A stretch of 64,000 nt of DNA from Eulemur rufifrons (GCF_041146395.1 NW_027182874.1:240001-304000); one strand, 5' to 3'. Shown: positions 19,635-33,500, counted from the first letter of the stretch. Translations and numbers: made by a program. The notes: generated by a model from the letters alone, not told the origin.

Positions 19635-21695
19635 CGTTTCACCATAATTGTGATAACGTGTGTTTGTGCCTCCTGAAACCCAAGAAGGCTGCGACGGACA
19701 TAACTATGCTGAGGAGTAGCTGACTTGGTGTTGCCTATTTTTGTTAGTGGAGACTGACAAGAAGCCATTCTTCTAAGTATCATCCCACCACCATTTTTCC
19801 ATTGTTTTAAAATGCAGGGAAATTTTGCAAGTTAGCATTATAATTAGTAGCTGGAGGGTATGGTTTTTTTTGTGTGTGTGGTCGATGTGGATGGTGGGGG
19901 TCAGGCCCTCTGTCAGTTCGCTGGTTTGTTTTTATTATCCCCAGAGAGGAGAAGTGGGCATGTGTTTGACAGGTGAAAAGGGCGGATTCTGTTTCAGAGA
20001 ATTAACGATGATCCCCATGGTCATCCCGTTCCTTTAATAATCCTTTACTTCATCAGCTGGAAATCCACCATGGTTCTATATACTGCTCTTTGCGTGGGAA
20101 CAGGTAACTGGCTTGTTCCAAGAAGTATGCCGCAGAGCTTTTCAATTAACCGCTACGTTGAAAATTATTTGCAGGTGTTCAGCGTTTCACCATAATTGTG
20201 ATAACGTTTGTTTGTGCCTCCTGAAACCCAAGAAGGCTGCGACGGACATAACTATGCTGAGGCGTAGCTGACTTGGTGTTGCCTATTTTTGTTAGTGGAG
20301 ACTGACAAGAAAACATTCTTGTAAGTATCATCTCACCATCATTTTTCCATTGTTTAAAAATGCAGGGAAATTTTGCAAGTTAGCATTATAATTAGTAGCT
20401 AGAGGCTACGGTGTTTTTTTTTTTTTTTTTTTCCTGTGGGGTCGGTGTGGATGTGTTGGTCAGGCCCTCTGTCAGTTCGCTGGTTTGTTTTTATTATCCC
20501 CAGAGAGGAGAAGTGGGTATTAGTATGGCAGGTGAAAACTGCGGATCTGTTTCAGAGAATTAAACAGGATCCGCATGGTAATCCCGTTCCTTTAAGAATC
20601 CTGTGCTTCATGAGCTGGGATTCCACCATGGTACTATATACTTCTCTTTGCGAGGGAACAGGTAACTGGCTTGTTCCAAGAAGTATGCCTCAGAGCTTTT
20701 CAATTAACCAGTATGTTGACAATCCTTTGCAGGTTTTCAGCGTTTCACCATAATTGTGATAATGTGTGTATGTGCCTATTGAAACCAAATATGGCTGCTA
20801 CGGACATAACTATGCTGAGGCGTAGCTGACTTGGTGTTGGCTATTTTTGTCAGTGGAGACTGACAAGAAGCCATTCTTCTAAGTATCATCCCACCATCAT
20901 TTCTCCATTGTTTAAAAATGCAGGGAAATTTTGCAAATTGGCATTATAATTAGTAGCTGGAGGGTACTTTTTTGTTTTGTGGGGTCGGTCAGGATGGGTG
21001 TTCAGGCCCTCTGTCAGATCGCTGGTTTGTTTTTATTATCCCCAGAGAAGAGTAGTGGGCATGTGTTTGGCTGGTGAAAAGTGCGGATTCTGTTTCAGAG
21101 AATTAAACAGGATCTGCATGGTCATCTCATTCCTTTAAGAATCCTTTGCTTCATCAACTGGGATTCCACCATGTTTCTATATACTCCACTATGCGTGGGC
21201 ACAGGTACCTGGCTTGTTCCAAGAATTATGCTGGAGAGTTTTCAAATTAACCAGTACGTTGAAAATTATTTGCAGGTTTTCATCGTTTCACCATAATTTT
21301 GATAACGTTTGTATGTCCCTCCTGAAACCCAAGAAGGCTGCGACGGACATAACTATGCTGAGGAGTAGCTGACTTGGTGTTGCCTATTTTTGTTAGTGGA
21401 GACAGACAAGAAGCCATTCTTCTAAGTATGATCCCACCACCATTTTTCCATTGTTTTAAAATGCAGGGAAATTTTGCAAGTTAGCATTATAATTAGTAGC
21501 TCGAGGGTACGGTTTTTTTTTTTTTTGTGTGTGTGGTCGATGTTGATGGGCGGGGGGTCAGGCCCTCTGTCAGTTCGCTGGTTAGTTTTTATTATCCCCA
21601 GAGAGGAGAAGTGGGCATGTGTTTGGCAGGTGAAAAGGGCGGATTCTGTTTCAGAGAATTAACGATGATCCCCATGGTCATCCCGTTCCTTTAAT
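19635..21695 (+). repeat. Tandem block duplication, copy 2
   Basis: The second copy (anchors 19825, 20373, 20931, 21474) matches 17432-19490. Its right end passes into the first long HOR copy inside the class A monomer at 21474, where variants such as 'cagctgaaaatcc' begin. This shows that the short duplication and the long HOR overlap by part of one monomer. Confidence 0.88.
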
Positions 21696-22576
21696 AATCC
21701 TTTACTTCATCAGCTGAAAATCCACCATGGTTCTATATACTCCTCTTTGCGTGGGAACAGGTAACTGGCTTGTTCCAAGAAGTATGCCGCAGAGATTTTC
21801 AATTAACCACTACGTTGAAAATTATTTGCAGGTGTTCAGCGTTTCACCATATTTTTGATAACGTTTGTTTGTGCCTCCTGAAACCCAAGAAGGCTGCGAC
21901 GGACATAACTATGCTGAGGAGTAGCTGACTTGGTGTTGCCTATTTTTGATAGTGGAGACTGACAAGAAGCCATTCTTCTAAGTATCATCCCACCACCATT
22001 TTTCCATTGTTTTAAAATGCAGGGAAATTTTGCAAGTTAGCATTATAATTAGTAGCTGGAGGGTACGGTTTATTTTTTTGTGTGGTCGATGTGGATGGTG
22101 GGGGTCAGGCCCTCTGTCAGTTCGCTGGTTAGTTTTTATTATCCCCAGAAAGGAGAAGTGGGCATGTGTTTGGCAGGTGAAAAGGGCGGATTCTGTTTCA
22201 GAGAATTAACGATGATCCCCATGGTCATCCCGTTCCTTTAATAATCCTTTACTTCATCAGCTGGAAATCCACCATGGTTCTCTATACTCCTCTTTGCGTG
22301 GGAACAGGTAACTGCCTTGTTCCAAGAAGTATGCCGCAGAGCTTTTCAATTAACCACTACGTTGAAAATTATTTGCAGGTGTTCAGCGTTTCACCATAAT
22401 TGTGAGAACCTTTGTTTGTGCCTCCTGAAACCCAAGAAGGCTGCGACGGACATAACTATGCTGAGGAGTAGCTGACTTGGTGTTGCCTATTTTTGTTAGT
22501 GGAGACTGACAAGAAGCCATTCTTCTAAGTATCAACCCACCACCATTTTTCCATTGTTTAAAAATGCAGGGAAATT

Positions 22577-23131
22577 TTGCAAGTTAGCATTATAATTAGT
22601 AGCTGGAGGCTACGGTGTTTTTTTTTTTTTTTTTCCTGTGGGGTTGGTGTGGATGTGTTGGTCAGGCCCTCTGTCAGTTCCCCGGTTGGTTTTTATTATC
22701 CCCAGAGAGGAGAAGTGGGTATTAGTATGGAGGTGAAAACTGCGGATCTGTTTCAGAGAATTAAACAGGATCCGCATGGTAATCCCGTTCCTTGAAGAAT
22801 CCTTTGCTTCATGAGCTGGGAATCCACCATGGTTCTATATACTTGTCTATGCGTGGGCACAGGAAACTGGCTAGTTCCAAGAAGTATGCCTCAGAGCTTT
22901 TCAATTAACCAGTATGTTGACAATCCTTTGCAGGTTTTCAGCGTTTCACCATAATTGTGATAACGTGTGTATGTGCCTACTTAAACCAAATATGGCTGCT
23001 ACGGACATAACTATGCTGAGGCGCAGCTGACTTGGTGTTGCCTATTTTTGTCAGTGGAGACTGACAAGAAGCCATTCTTCTAAGTATCATCCCACCATCA
23101 TTTCTCCATTGTTTAAAAATGCAGGGAAATT
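22577..23131 (+). repeat. Reference class B monomer (555 bp)
   Basis: Class B is recognised by 'ggaggctacggtg', a T run of about 14-19, 'cctgtggggt', 'gtggatgtgttggtcagg', 'gtgggtattagtatgg', 'gaaaactgcggatctg', 'aaacaggatccgcatggtaa', 'cttcatgagctggg', 'ccagtatgttg' and 'accaaatatggctgctacgg'. This copy has the private deletion 'atggaggtg', shared with 37402, 50579, 52770 and 63747. Its dyad remnant, gcggatctgttt against aaacaggatccgc, is still visible. Confidence 0.9.
22618..22634 (+). repeat. Long T tract typical of class B (17 bp here)
   Basis: A homopolymer T run lies about 40 bases after the anchor. Class A has a shorter T run that passes into GT repeats and a G run. Class C has two short T runs. 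Run length is the most variable feature between otherwise identical HOR copies, as expected from replication slippage. Confidence 0.9.
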
Positions 23132-26100
23132 TTGCAAATTGGCATTATAATTAGTAGCTGGAGGGTACTTTTTTGTTTTGTGGGGTCGGTCAGGATGGGT
23201 GTTCAGGCCCTCTGTCAGATCGCTGGTTTGTTTTTATTATCTCCAGAGAAGAGTAGTGGGCATGTGTTTGGCAGGTGAAAAGGGCGGTTTCTGTTTCAGA
23301 GAATTAACGATGATCCCCATGGTCATCCCGTTCCTTTAATAATCCTTTACTTCATCAGCTGGAAATCCACCATGGTTCTCTATACTCCTCTTTGCGTGGG
23401 AACAGGTAACTGCCTTGTTCCAAGAAGTATGCCGCAGAGCTTTTCAATTAACCACTACGTTGATAATTATTTGCAGGTGTTCAGCGTTTTACCATAATTG
23501 TGAGAACCTTTGTTTGTGCCTCCTGAAACCCTAGAAGGCTGCAACGGACATAACTATGCTGAGGAGTAGCTGACTTGGTGTTGCCTATTTTTGTTAGTGG
23601 AGACTGACAAGAAGCCATTCTTCTAAGTATCATCCCACCACCATTTTTCCATTGTTTTAAAATGCAGGGAAATTTTGCAAGTTAGCATTATAATTAGTAG
23701 CTGGAGGGTACTTTTTTGTTTCGTGGGGTCGGTCAGGATGGGTGTTCAGGCCCTCTGTCAGATCGCTGGTTTGTTTTTATTATCCCCAGAGAAGAGTAGT
23801 GGGCATGTGTTTGGCAGGTGAAAAGTGCGGATTCTGTTTCAGAAAATTAAACAGGATCCGCATGGTCATCTCATTCCTTTAAGAATCCTTTGCTTCATCA
23901 GCTGGGATTCCACCATGTTTCTATATAGTCCTCTATGCGTGGGCACAGGTACCTGGCTTGTTCCAAGAAATATGCGGGAGAGTTTTCAAATTAACCACTA
24001 CGTTGAAAATTATTTGCAGGTGTTCAGCGTTTCACCATATTTGTGATAACGTTTGTTTGTGCCTCCTGAAACCCAAGAAGGCTGCGACGGACATAACTAT
24101 GCTGAGGAGTAGCTGACTTGCTGTTGCCTATTTTTGTTAGTGGAGACAGACAAGAAGCCATTCTTCTAAGTATGATCCCACCACCATTTTTACATTGTTT
24201 TAAAATGCAGGGAAATTTTGCAAGTTAGCATTATAATTAGTAGCTGGAGGGTACGGTTTTTTTTTTTGTGTGTGTGGTCGATGTGGATGGGGTGGTCAGG
24301 CCCTCTGTCAGTTCGCTGGTTAGTTTTTATTATCCCCAGAGAGGAGAAGTGGGCATGTGTTTGGCAGGTGAAAAGGGCGGATTCTGTTTCAGAGAATTAA
24401 CGATGATCCCCATGGTCATCCCGTTCCTTTAATAATCCTTTACTTCATCAGCTGGAAATCCACCATGGTTCTCTATACTCCTCTTTGCGTGGGAACAGGT
24501 AACTGCCTTGTTCCAAGAAGTATGCCGCAGAGCTTTTCAATTAACCACTACGTTGAAAATTATTTGCAGGTGTTCAGCGTTTCACCATGATTGTGAGAAC
24601 CTTTGTTTGTGCCTCCTGAAACCCAAGAAGTCTGCGACGGACATAACTATGCTGAGGAGTAGCTGACTTGGTGTTGCCTATTTTTGTTAGTGGAGACTGA
24701 CAAGAAGCCATTCTTCTAAGTATCATCCCACCACCATTTTTCCATTGTTTAAAAATGCAGGGAAATTTTGCAAGTTAGCATTATAATTAATAGCTGGAGG
24801 CTACGGTGTTTTTTTTTTTTTTTTTTCCTGTGGGGTCGGTGTGGATGTGTTGGTCAGGCCCTCTGTCAGTTCGCTGGTTTGTTTTTATTATCCCCAGAGA
24901 GGAGAAGTGGGCATGTGTTTGGCAGGTGAAAAGGGCGGATTCTGTTTCAGAGAATTAAACAGGATCCGCATGGTAATCCCGTTCCTTTAAGAATCCTTTG
25001 CTTCATGAGCTGGGATTCCACCATGGTTCTATATACTTGTCTATGCGTGGGCACAGGAAACTGGCTAGTTCCAAGAAGTATGCCTCAGAGCTTTTCAATT
25101 AACCAGTATGTTGACAATCCTTTGCAGGTTTTCAGCGTTTCACCATAATTGTGATAACGTGTGTATGTGCCTACTGAAATCAAATATGGCTGCTACGGAC
25201 ATAACTATACTGAGGCGTAGCTGACTTGGTGTTGCCTATTTTTGTCAGTGGAGACTGACAAGAAGCCATTCTTCTAAGTATCACCCCACCATCATTTCTC
25301 CATTGTTTAAAAATGCAGGGAAATTTTGCAAATTGGCATTATAATTAGTAGCTGGAGGGTACTTTTTTGTTTTGTGGGGTCGGTCAGGATGGGTGTTCAG
25401 GCCCTCTGTCAGATCGCTGGTTTGTTTTTATTATCCCCAGAGAAGAGTAGTGGGCATGTGTTTGGCAGGTGAAAAGTGCGGATTCTGTTTCAGAGAATTA
25501 AACAGGATCCGCATGGTCATCTCATTCCTTTAAGAATCCTTTGCTTCATCAGCTGGGATTCCACCATGGTTCTATATAGACCTCTTTGCGTGGAAACAGG
25601 TAACTGGTTTGTTCCAAGAAGTATGCCGCAGAGCTTTTCAATTAACCACTACGTTGAAAATTATTTACAGGTGTTCAGCGTTTCACCATAATTGTGATAA
25701 CGTGTGTTTGTGCCTCCTGAAACCCAAGAAAGCTGCGACGGACATAACTATGCTGAGGAATAGCTGACTTAGTGTTGCCTATTTTTGTTAGTGGAGACTC
25801 ACAAGAAGCCATTCTTCTAAGTATCATCTCACCACCATTTTTCCATTGTTTTAAAATGCAGGGAAATTTTGCAAGTTAGCATTATAATTAGTAGATGGAG
25901 GGTACGGTTTTTTTTGTGTGTGTGGTCGATGTGGATGGTGGGGGTCAGGCCCTCTGCCAGTTCGCTGGTTTGTTTTTATTATCCCCAGAGAGGAGAAGTG
26001 GGCATGTGTTTGGCAGGTGAAAAGGGCGGATTCTGTTTCAGAGAATTAACGATGATCCCCATGGTCATCCCGTTCCTTTAATAATCCTTTACTTCATCAG

Positions 26101-26972
26101 CTGGAAATCCACCATGGTTCTATATACTCCTCTTTGCGTAGGAACAGGTAACTGGCTTGTTCCAAGAAGTATGCCGCAGAGCTTTTCAATTAACCAGTAC
26201 GTTGAAAATTATTTGCAGGTGTTCAGGGTTTCACCATAATTGTGATAACGTTTGTTTGTACCTCCTGAAACCCAAGAAGGCTGCGACGGACATAACTATG
26301 CTGAGGCGTAGCTGACTTGGTTTTGCCTATTTTTGTTAGTGGAGACTGACAAGAATCCATTCTTGTAAGTATCATCTCACCATCATTTTTCCATTGTTTA
26401 AAAATGCAGGGAAATTTTGCAAGTTAGCATTATAATTAGTAGCTGGAGGCTACGGTGTTTTTTTTTTTTTTTTTCCTGTGCCGTCGGTGTGGATGTGTTG
26501 GTCAGGCCCTCTGTCAGTTCGCTGGTTAGTTTTTATTATCCCCAGAGAGGAGAAGTGGGTATTAGTATGGCAGGTGAAAACTGCGGATCTGTTTCAGAGA
26601 ACTAAACAGGATCCGCATGGTAATCCCGTTCCTTTAAGAATCCTTTGCTTCATGAGCTGGGAATCCACCATGTTACTATATACTCCTCTTTGCGTGGGAA
26701 CAGGTAACTGGGTTGTTCCAAGAAGTATGCCTCAGAGCTTTTCAATTAACCAGTATGTTGAAAATCCTTTTCAGGTTTTCAGCGTTTCACCATAATTGTG
26801 ATAACGTGTGTATGTGCCTACTGAAACCAAATATGGCTGCTACGGACATAACTATGCTGAGGCGTAGCTGACTTGGTGTTGCCTATTTTTGTCAGTGGAG
26901 ACTGACAAGAAGCCATTCTTCTAAGTATCATCCCACCATCATTTCTCCATTGTTTAAAAATGCAGGGAAATT

Positions 26973-27515
26973 TTGCAAATTGGCATTATAATTAGTAGCT
27001 GGAGGGTACTTTTTTGTTTTGTTGGGTCGGTCAGGATGGGTGTTCAGGCCCTCTGTCAGATCGCTGGTTTGTTTTTATTATCCCCAGAGAAGAGTAGTGG
27101 GCATGTGTTTGGCTGTTGAAAAGTGCGGATTCTGTTTCAGAGAATTAAACAGGATCCGCATGGTCATCTCATTCCTTTAAGAATCCTTTGCTTCATCAAC
27201 TGGGATTCCACCATGTTTCTATATACTCCTCTATGCGTGGGCACAGGTACCTGACTTGTTCCAAGAATTATGCTGGAGAGTTTTCAAATTAACCAGTACG
27301 TTGAAAATTATTTGCAGGTTTTCAGCGTTTCACCATAATTTTGATAACGTTTGTATGTCCCTCCTGAAACCCAAGAAGGCTGCGACGGACATAACTATGC
27401 TGAGGAGTAGCTGACTTGGTGTTGCCTATTTTTGTTAGTGGAGACAGACAAGAAGCCATTCTTCTAAGTATGATCCCACCACCATTTTTCCATTGTTTTA
27501 AAATGCAGGGAAATT
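26973..27515 (+). repeat. Reference class C monomer (543 bp)
   Basis: Class C is recognised by 'gcaaattggcattataatt', 'gggtacttttttgttttgt', 'ggtcaggatgggtgttcagg', 'cagatcgctggtttg', 'gagaagagtagtgggc', 'aaagtgcggattctg', 'aaacaggatccgcatggtca', 'gctgggattccacc' (aactggg here), 'ggcacaggtacctg', 'attatgctggagag' and 'ataattttgataacg'. Confidence 0.9.
27125..27159. repeat. Dyad remnant in class C (13-bp arms, 9-base loop)
   Basis: The left arm gcggattctgttt (27125-27137) pairs with aaacaggatccgc (27147-27159) with one mismatch, around a nine-base loop. It sits where edge monomers have the 27-bp palindrome, so it is an eroded form of the same element. It recurs in every unmixed class C monomer. 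Confidence 0.88.
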
Positions 27516-30500
27516 TTGCAAGTTAGCATTATAATTAGTAGCTGGAGGGTACGGTATTTTTTTTGTGTGTGTATGGTCGATGTGGATGGTGGTGGGTCAG
27601 GCCCTCTGTCAGTTCGCTGGTTAGTTTTTATTATCCCCAGAGAGGAGAAGTGGGCATGTGTTTGGCAGGTGAAAAGGGCGGATTCTGTTTCAGAGAATTA
27701 ACGATGATCCTCATGGTCATCCCGTTCCTTTAATAATCCTTTACTTCATCAGCTGGAAATCCACCATGGTTCTCTATACTCCTCTTTGCGTGGGAACAGG
27801 TAACTGCCTTGTTCCAAGAAGTATGCCGCAGAGCTTTTCAATTAACCACTACGTTGAAAATTATTTGCAGGTGTTCAGCGTTTCACCATAATTGTGATAA
27901 CGTTTGTTTGTGCCTCCTCAAACCCAAGAATGCTGCGACGGACATAACTATGCTGAGGCGTAGCTGATTTGGTGTTGCCTATTTTTGTTACTGGAGAGTG
28001 ACAAGAATCCATTCTTCTAAGTATCATCTCACCATCATTTCTCCGTTGTTTAAAAATGCAGGAAAGTTTTGCAAGTTAGCATTATAATTAGTAGCTGGAG
28101 GCTACGGTGTTTTTTTTTTTTTTCCTGTGGGGTTGGTGTGGATGTGTTGATCAGGCCCTCTGTCAGTTCGCTGGTTTGTTTTTATTATCCCCAGAGAGGA
28201 GAAGTGGGTATTAGTATGGCAGGTGAAAACTGCGGATCTGTTTCAGAGAATTAAACAGGATCCGCATGGTAATCCCGTTCTTTTAAGAATCCTTTGCTTC
28301 ATGAGCTGGGAATCCACCATGGTTCTATATACTTCTCTATGCGTGGGCACAGGAAACTCGCTTGTTCCAAGAAGTATGCCTCAGAGCTTTTCAATTAACC
28401 AGTATGTTGAAAATCCTTTGCAGGTTTTCAGCGTTTCAGAATAATTGTGATAACGTGTGTATGTGCCTACTGAAACCAAATATGGCTGCTACGGACATAA
28501 CTATGCTGAGGCGTAGCTGACTTGGTGTTGCCTATTTTTGTCAGTGGAGACTGACAAGAAGCCATTCTTCTAAGTATCATCCCACCATCATTTCTCCATT
28601 GTTTAAAAATGCAGGGAAATTTTGCAAATTGGCATTATAATTAGTAGCTGGAGGGTACTTTTTTGTTTTGTGGGGTCGGTCAGGATGGGTGTTCAGGCCC
28701 TCTGTCAGATCGCTGGTTTGTTTTTATTATCCCCAGAGAAGAGTAGTGGGCATGTGTTTGGCAGGTGAAAAGTGCGGATTCTGTTTCAGAGAATTAAACA
28801 GGATCCGCATGGTCATCTCATTCCTTTAAGAATCCTTTGCTTCATCAGCTGGGATTCCACCACGTTTCTATATAGTCCTCTATGCGTGGGCACAGGTACC
28901 TGGCTTGTTCCAAGAAGTATGCTGGAGAGATTACAAATTAACCAGTACGTTGAAAATTATTTGCAGGTGTTCAGCGTTTCACCATAATTTTGATAACTTT
29001 TTTATGACCCGCCTGAAACCCAAGAAGGCTGCGACGGACATAACTATGCTGAGGCGTAGCTGACTTGGTGTTGCCTATTTTTGTTAGTGGAGACTGTCAA
29101 GAAGCCATTCTTCTAAGTATGATCCCACCACCATTTTTCCATTGTTTTAAAAGGCAGGGAAATTTTGCAAGTTAGCATTATAATTAGTAGCTGGAGGGTA
29201 CGGTTTTTTTTTTTTGTGTGTGGTCGATGTGGATGGGGGTGGGTCAGGCCCTCTGTCAGTTCGCTGGTTAGTTTTTATTATCCCCAGAGAGGAGAAGTGG
29301 GCATGTGTTTGGCAGGTGAAAAGGGCGGATTCTGTTTCAGAGAATTAACGATGATCCCCATGGTCATCCCGTTCCTTTAATAATCCTTTACTTCATCAGC
29401 TGGAAATCCACCATGGTTCTATATACTCCTCTTTGCGTGGGAACAGGTAACTGGCTTGTTCCAAGAAGTATGCAGCAGAGATTTTCAATTAACTACTACG
29501 TTGAAAATTATTTGCAGGTGTTCAGCGTTTCACCATATTTGTGATAACGTTTGTTTGTGCCTCCTGAAACCCAAGAAGGCTGCGACGGACATAACTATGC
29601 TGAGGAGTAGCTGACTTGGTGTTGCCTATTTTTGATAGTGGAGACTGACTAGAAGCCATTCTTCTAAGTATCATCCCACCACCATTTTTCCATTGTTTTA
29701 AAATGCAGGGAAATTTTGCAAGTTAGCATTATAATTAGTAGCTGGAGGGTACGGTTTATTTTTTTGTGTGGTCGATGTGGATGGTGGGGGTCAGGCCCTC
29801 TGTCAGTTCGCTGGTTAGTTTTTATTATCCCCAGAGAGGAGAAGTGGGCATGTGTTTGGCAGGTGAAAAGGGCGGATTCTGTTTCAGAGAATTAACGATG
29901 ATCCCTATGGTCATCCCGTTCCTTTAATCATCCTTTACTTCATCAGCTGGAAATCCACCATGGTTCTATATACTCCTCTTTGTGTGGGAACAGGTAACTG
30001 GCTTGTTCCAAGAAGTATGCCGCAGAGCTTTTCAATTAACCACTACGTTGAAAATTATTTGCAGGTGTTCAGCGTTTCAACATAATTGTGAGAACCTTTG
30101 TTTGTGCCTCCTGAAACCCAAGAAGGCTGCGACGGACATAACTATGCTGAGGCGTAGCTGACTTGGTTTTTCCTATTTTTGTTAGTGGAGACTGACAAGA
30201 ATCCATTCTTCTAAGTATCATCTCACCATCATTTTTCCATTGTTTAAAAATGCAGGAAAGTTTTGCAAGTTAGCATTATAATTAGTAGCTGGAGGCTACG
30301 GTGTTTTTTTTCTTTTTTTTCCTGTGGGGTCGGTGTGGATGTGTTCGTCAGGCCCTCTGTCAGTTCGCTGGTTTGTTTTTATTATCCCCAGAGAGGAGAA
30401 GTGGGTATTAGTATGGCAGGTGAAAACTGCGGATCTGTTTCAGAGAATTAAACAGGATCCGCATGGTAATCCCGTTCCTTTAAGAATCCTTTGCTTCATG

Positions 30501-33500
30501 AGCTGGGAATCCACCATGGTTCTATATACTTCTCTATGCGTGGGCACAGGAACCTCGCTTGTTCCAAGAAGTATGTCTCAGAGCTTTTCAATTAACCAGT
30601 ATGTTGAAAATCCTTTGCAGGTTTTCAGTGTTTCAGAATAATTGTGATAACGTGTGTATGTGCCTACTGAAACCAAATATGGCTGCTACGGACATAACTA
30701 TGCTGAGGCGTAGCTGACTTGGTGTTGCCTATTTTTGTCAGTGGAGACTGACAAGAAGCCATTCTTCTAAGTATCATCATACCATCATTTCTCCATTGTT
30801 TAAAAATGCAGGGAAATTTTGCAAATTGGCATTATAATTAGTAGCTGGAGGGTACTTTTTTGTTTTGTGGGGTCGGTCAGGATGGGTGTTCAGGCCCTCT
30901 GTCAGATCGCTGGTTTGTTTTTATTATCCCCAGAGAAGAGTAGTGGGCATGTGTTTGGCAGGTGAAAAGTGCGGATTCTGTTTCAGAGAATTAATCAGGA
31001 TCCGCATGGTCATCTCATTCCTTTAAGAATCCTTTGCTTCATCAGCTGGGATTCCACCATGGTTCTATATAGACCTCTTTGCGTGGAAACAGGTAACTGG
31101 TTTGTTCCAAGAAGTATGCCGCAGAGCTTTTCAATTAACCACTACGTTGAAAATTATTTGCAGGTGTTCAGGGTTTCACCATAATTGTGATAACGTTTGT
31201 TTGTACCTCCTGAAACCCAAGAAGGCTGCGACGGACATAACTATGCTGAGGCGTAGCTGACTTGGTTTTGCCTATTTTTGTTAGTGGAGACTGACAAGAA
31301 TCCATTCTTGTAAGTATCATCTCACCATCATTTTTCCATTGTTTAAAAATGCAGGGAAATTTTGCAAGTTAGCATTATAATTAGTAGCTGGAGGCTACGG
31401 TGTTTTTTTTTTTTTTTTTCCTGTGCCGTCGGTGTGGATGTGTTGGTCAGGCCCTCTGTCAGTTCGCTGGTTAGTTTTTATTATCCCCAGAGAGGAGAAG
31501 TGGGTATTAGTATGGCAGGTGAAAACTGCGGATCTGTTTCAGAGAACTAAACAGGATCCGCATGGTAATCCCGTTCCTTTAAGAATCCTTTGCTTCATGA
31601 GCTGGGAATCCACCATGTTACTATATACTCCTCTTTGCGTGGGAACAGGTAACTGGGTTGTTCCAAGAAGTATGCCTCAGAGCTTTTCAATTAACCAGTA
31701 TGTTGAAAATCCTTTTCAGGTTTTCAGCGTTTCACCATAATTGTGATAACGTGTGTATGTGCCTACTGAAACCAAATATGGCTGCTACGGACATAACTAT
31801 GCTGAGGCGTAGCTGACTTGGTGTTGCCTATTTTTGTCAGTGGAGACTGACAAGAAGCCATTCTTCTAAGTATCATCATACCATCATTTCTCCATTGTTT
31901 AAAAATGCAGGGAAATTTTGCAAATTGGCATTATAATTAGTAGCTGGAGGGTACTTTTTTGTTTTGTGGGGTCGGTCAGGATGGGTGTTCAGGCCCTCTG
32001 TCAGATCGCTGGTTTGTTTTTATTATCCCCAGAGAAGAGTAGTGGGCATGTGTTTGGCAGGTGAAAAGTGCGGATTCTGTTTCAGAGAATTAAACAGGAT
32101 CCGCATGGTCATCTTATTCCTTTAAGAATCCTTTGCTTCATCGGCTGGGATTCCACCATGCTTCTATATACTCCTCTATGCGTGGACACAGGTACCTAGC
32201 TTGTTCCAAGAATTATTCGGGAGAGTTTTAAAATTAACCAGTACGTTGAAAATTATTTGCAGGTGTTCAGCGTTTCACCATAATTGTGATAACGTTTGTT
32301 TGTGCCTCCTGAAACCCAAGAAGGGTGCGACGGACATAACTATGCTGAGGAGTAGCTGACTTGGTGTTGCCTATTTTTGTTAGTGGAGACTGACAAGAAG
32401 CCATTCTTCTAAGTATCATCCCACCACCATTTTTCCATTGTTTTAAAATACAGGGAAATTTTGCAAGTTAGCATTATAATTAGTAGCTGGAGGGTACGTT
32501 TTTTTTTTTGTGTGTGGTCGATGTGGATGGTGGGGGTCAGGCCCTCTGTCAGTTCGCTGGTTAGTTTTTATTATCCCCAGAGAGGAGAAGTGGGCATGTG
32601 TTTGGCAGGTGAAAAGGGCGGATTCTGTTTCAGAGAATTAACGATGATCCCCATGGTCATCCCGTTCCTTTAATAATCCTTTACTTCATCAGCTGGAAAT
32701 CCACCATGGTTCTCTATACTCCTCTTTGCGTGGGAACAGGTAACTGCCTTGTTCCAAGAAGTATGCCGCAGAGCTTTTCAATTAACCACTACGTTGAAAA
32801 TTATTTGCAGGTGTTCAGCGTTTCACCATAATTGTGATAATGTTTGTTTGTGCCTCCTGAAACCCAAGAAGGCTGCGATGGACATAACTATGCTGAGGAG
32901 TAGCTGACTTGGTGTTGCCTATTTTTGTTAGTGGAGACTGACAAGAATCCATTCTTCTATGTATCATCTCACCATCATTTTTCCATTGTTTAAAAATGCA
33001 GGAAAGTTTTGCAAGTTAGCATTATAATTAGTAGCTGGAGGCTACGGTGTTTTTTTTTTTTTTTTTTTCCTGTGGGGTCGGTGTGGATGTGTTGGTCAGG
33101 CCCTCTGTCAGTTCGCTGGTTGGTTTTTATTATCCCCAGAGAGGAGAAGTGGGTATTAGTATGGCAGGTGAAAACTGCGGATCTGTTTCAGAGAATTAAA
33201 CAGGATCCGCATGGTAATCCCGTTCCTTTAAGAATCCTTTGCTTCATGAGCTGGGAATCCACCATGGTTCTATATACTTGTCTATGCGTGGGCACAGGAA
33301 ACTCGCTAGTTCCAAGAAGTATGCCTCAGAGGTTTTCAATGAACCAGTATGTTGAAAATCCTTTGCAGGTTTTCAGCGTTTCACCATAATTGTGATAACA
33401 TGTGTATTTGCCTACTGAAACCAAATATGGCTGCTAAGGACATAACTATGCTGAGGCGTAGCTGACTTGGTGTTGCCTATTTTTGTCAGTGGAGACTGAC

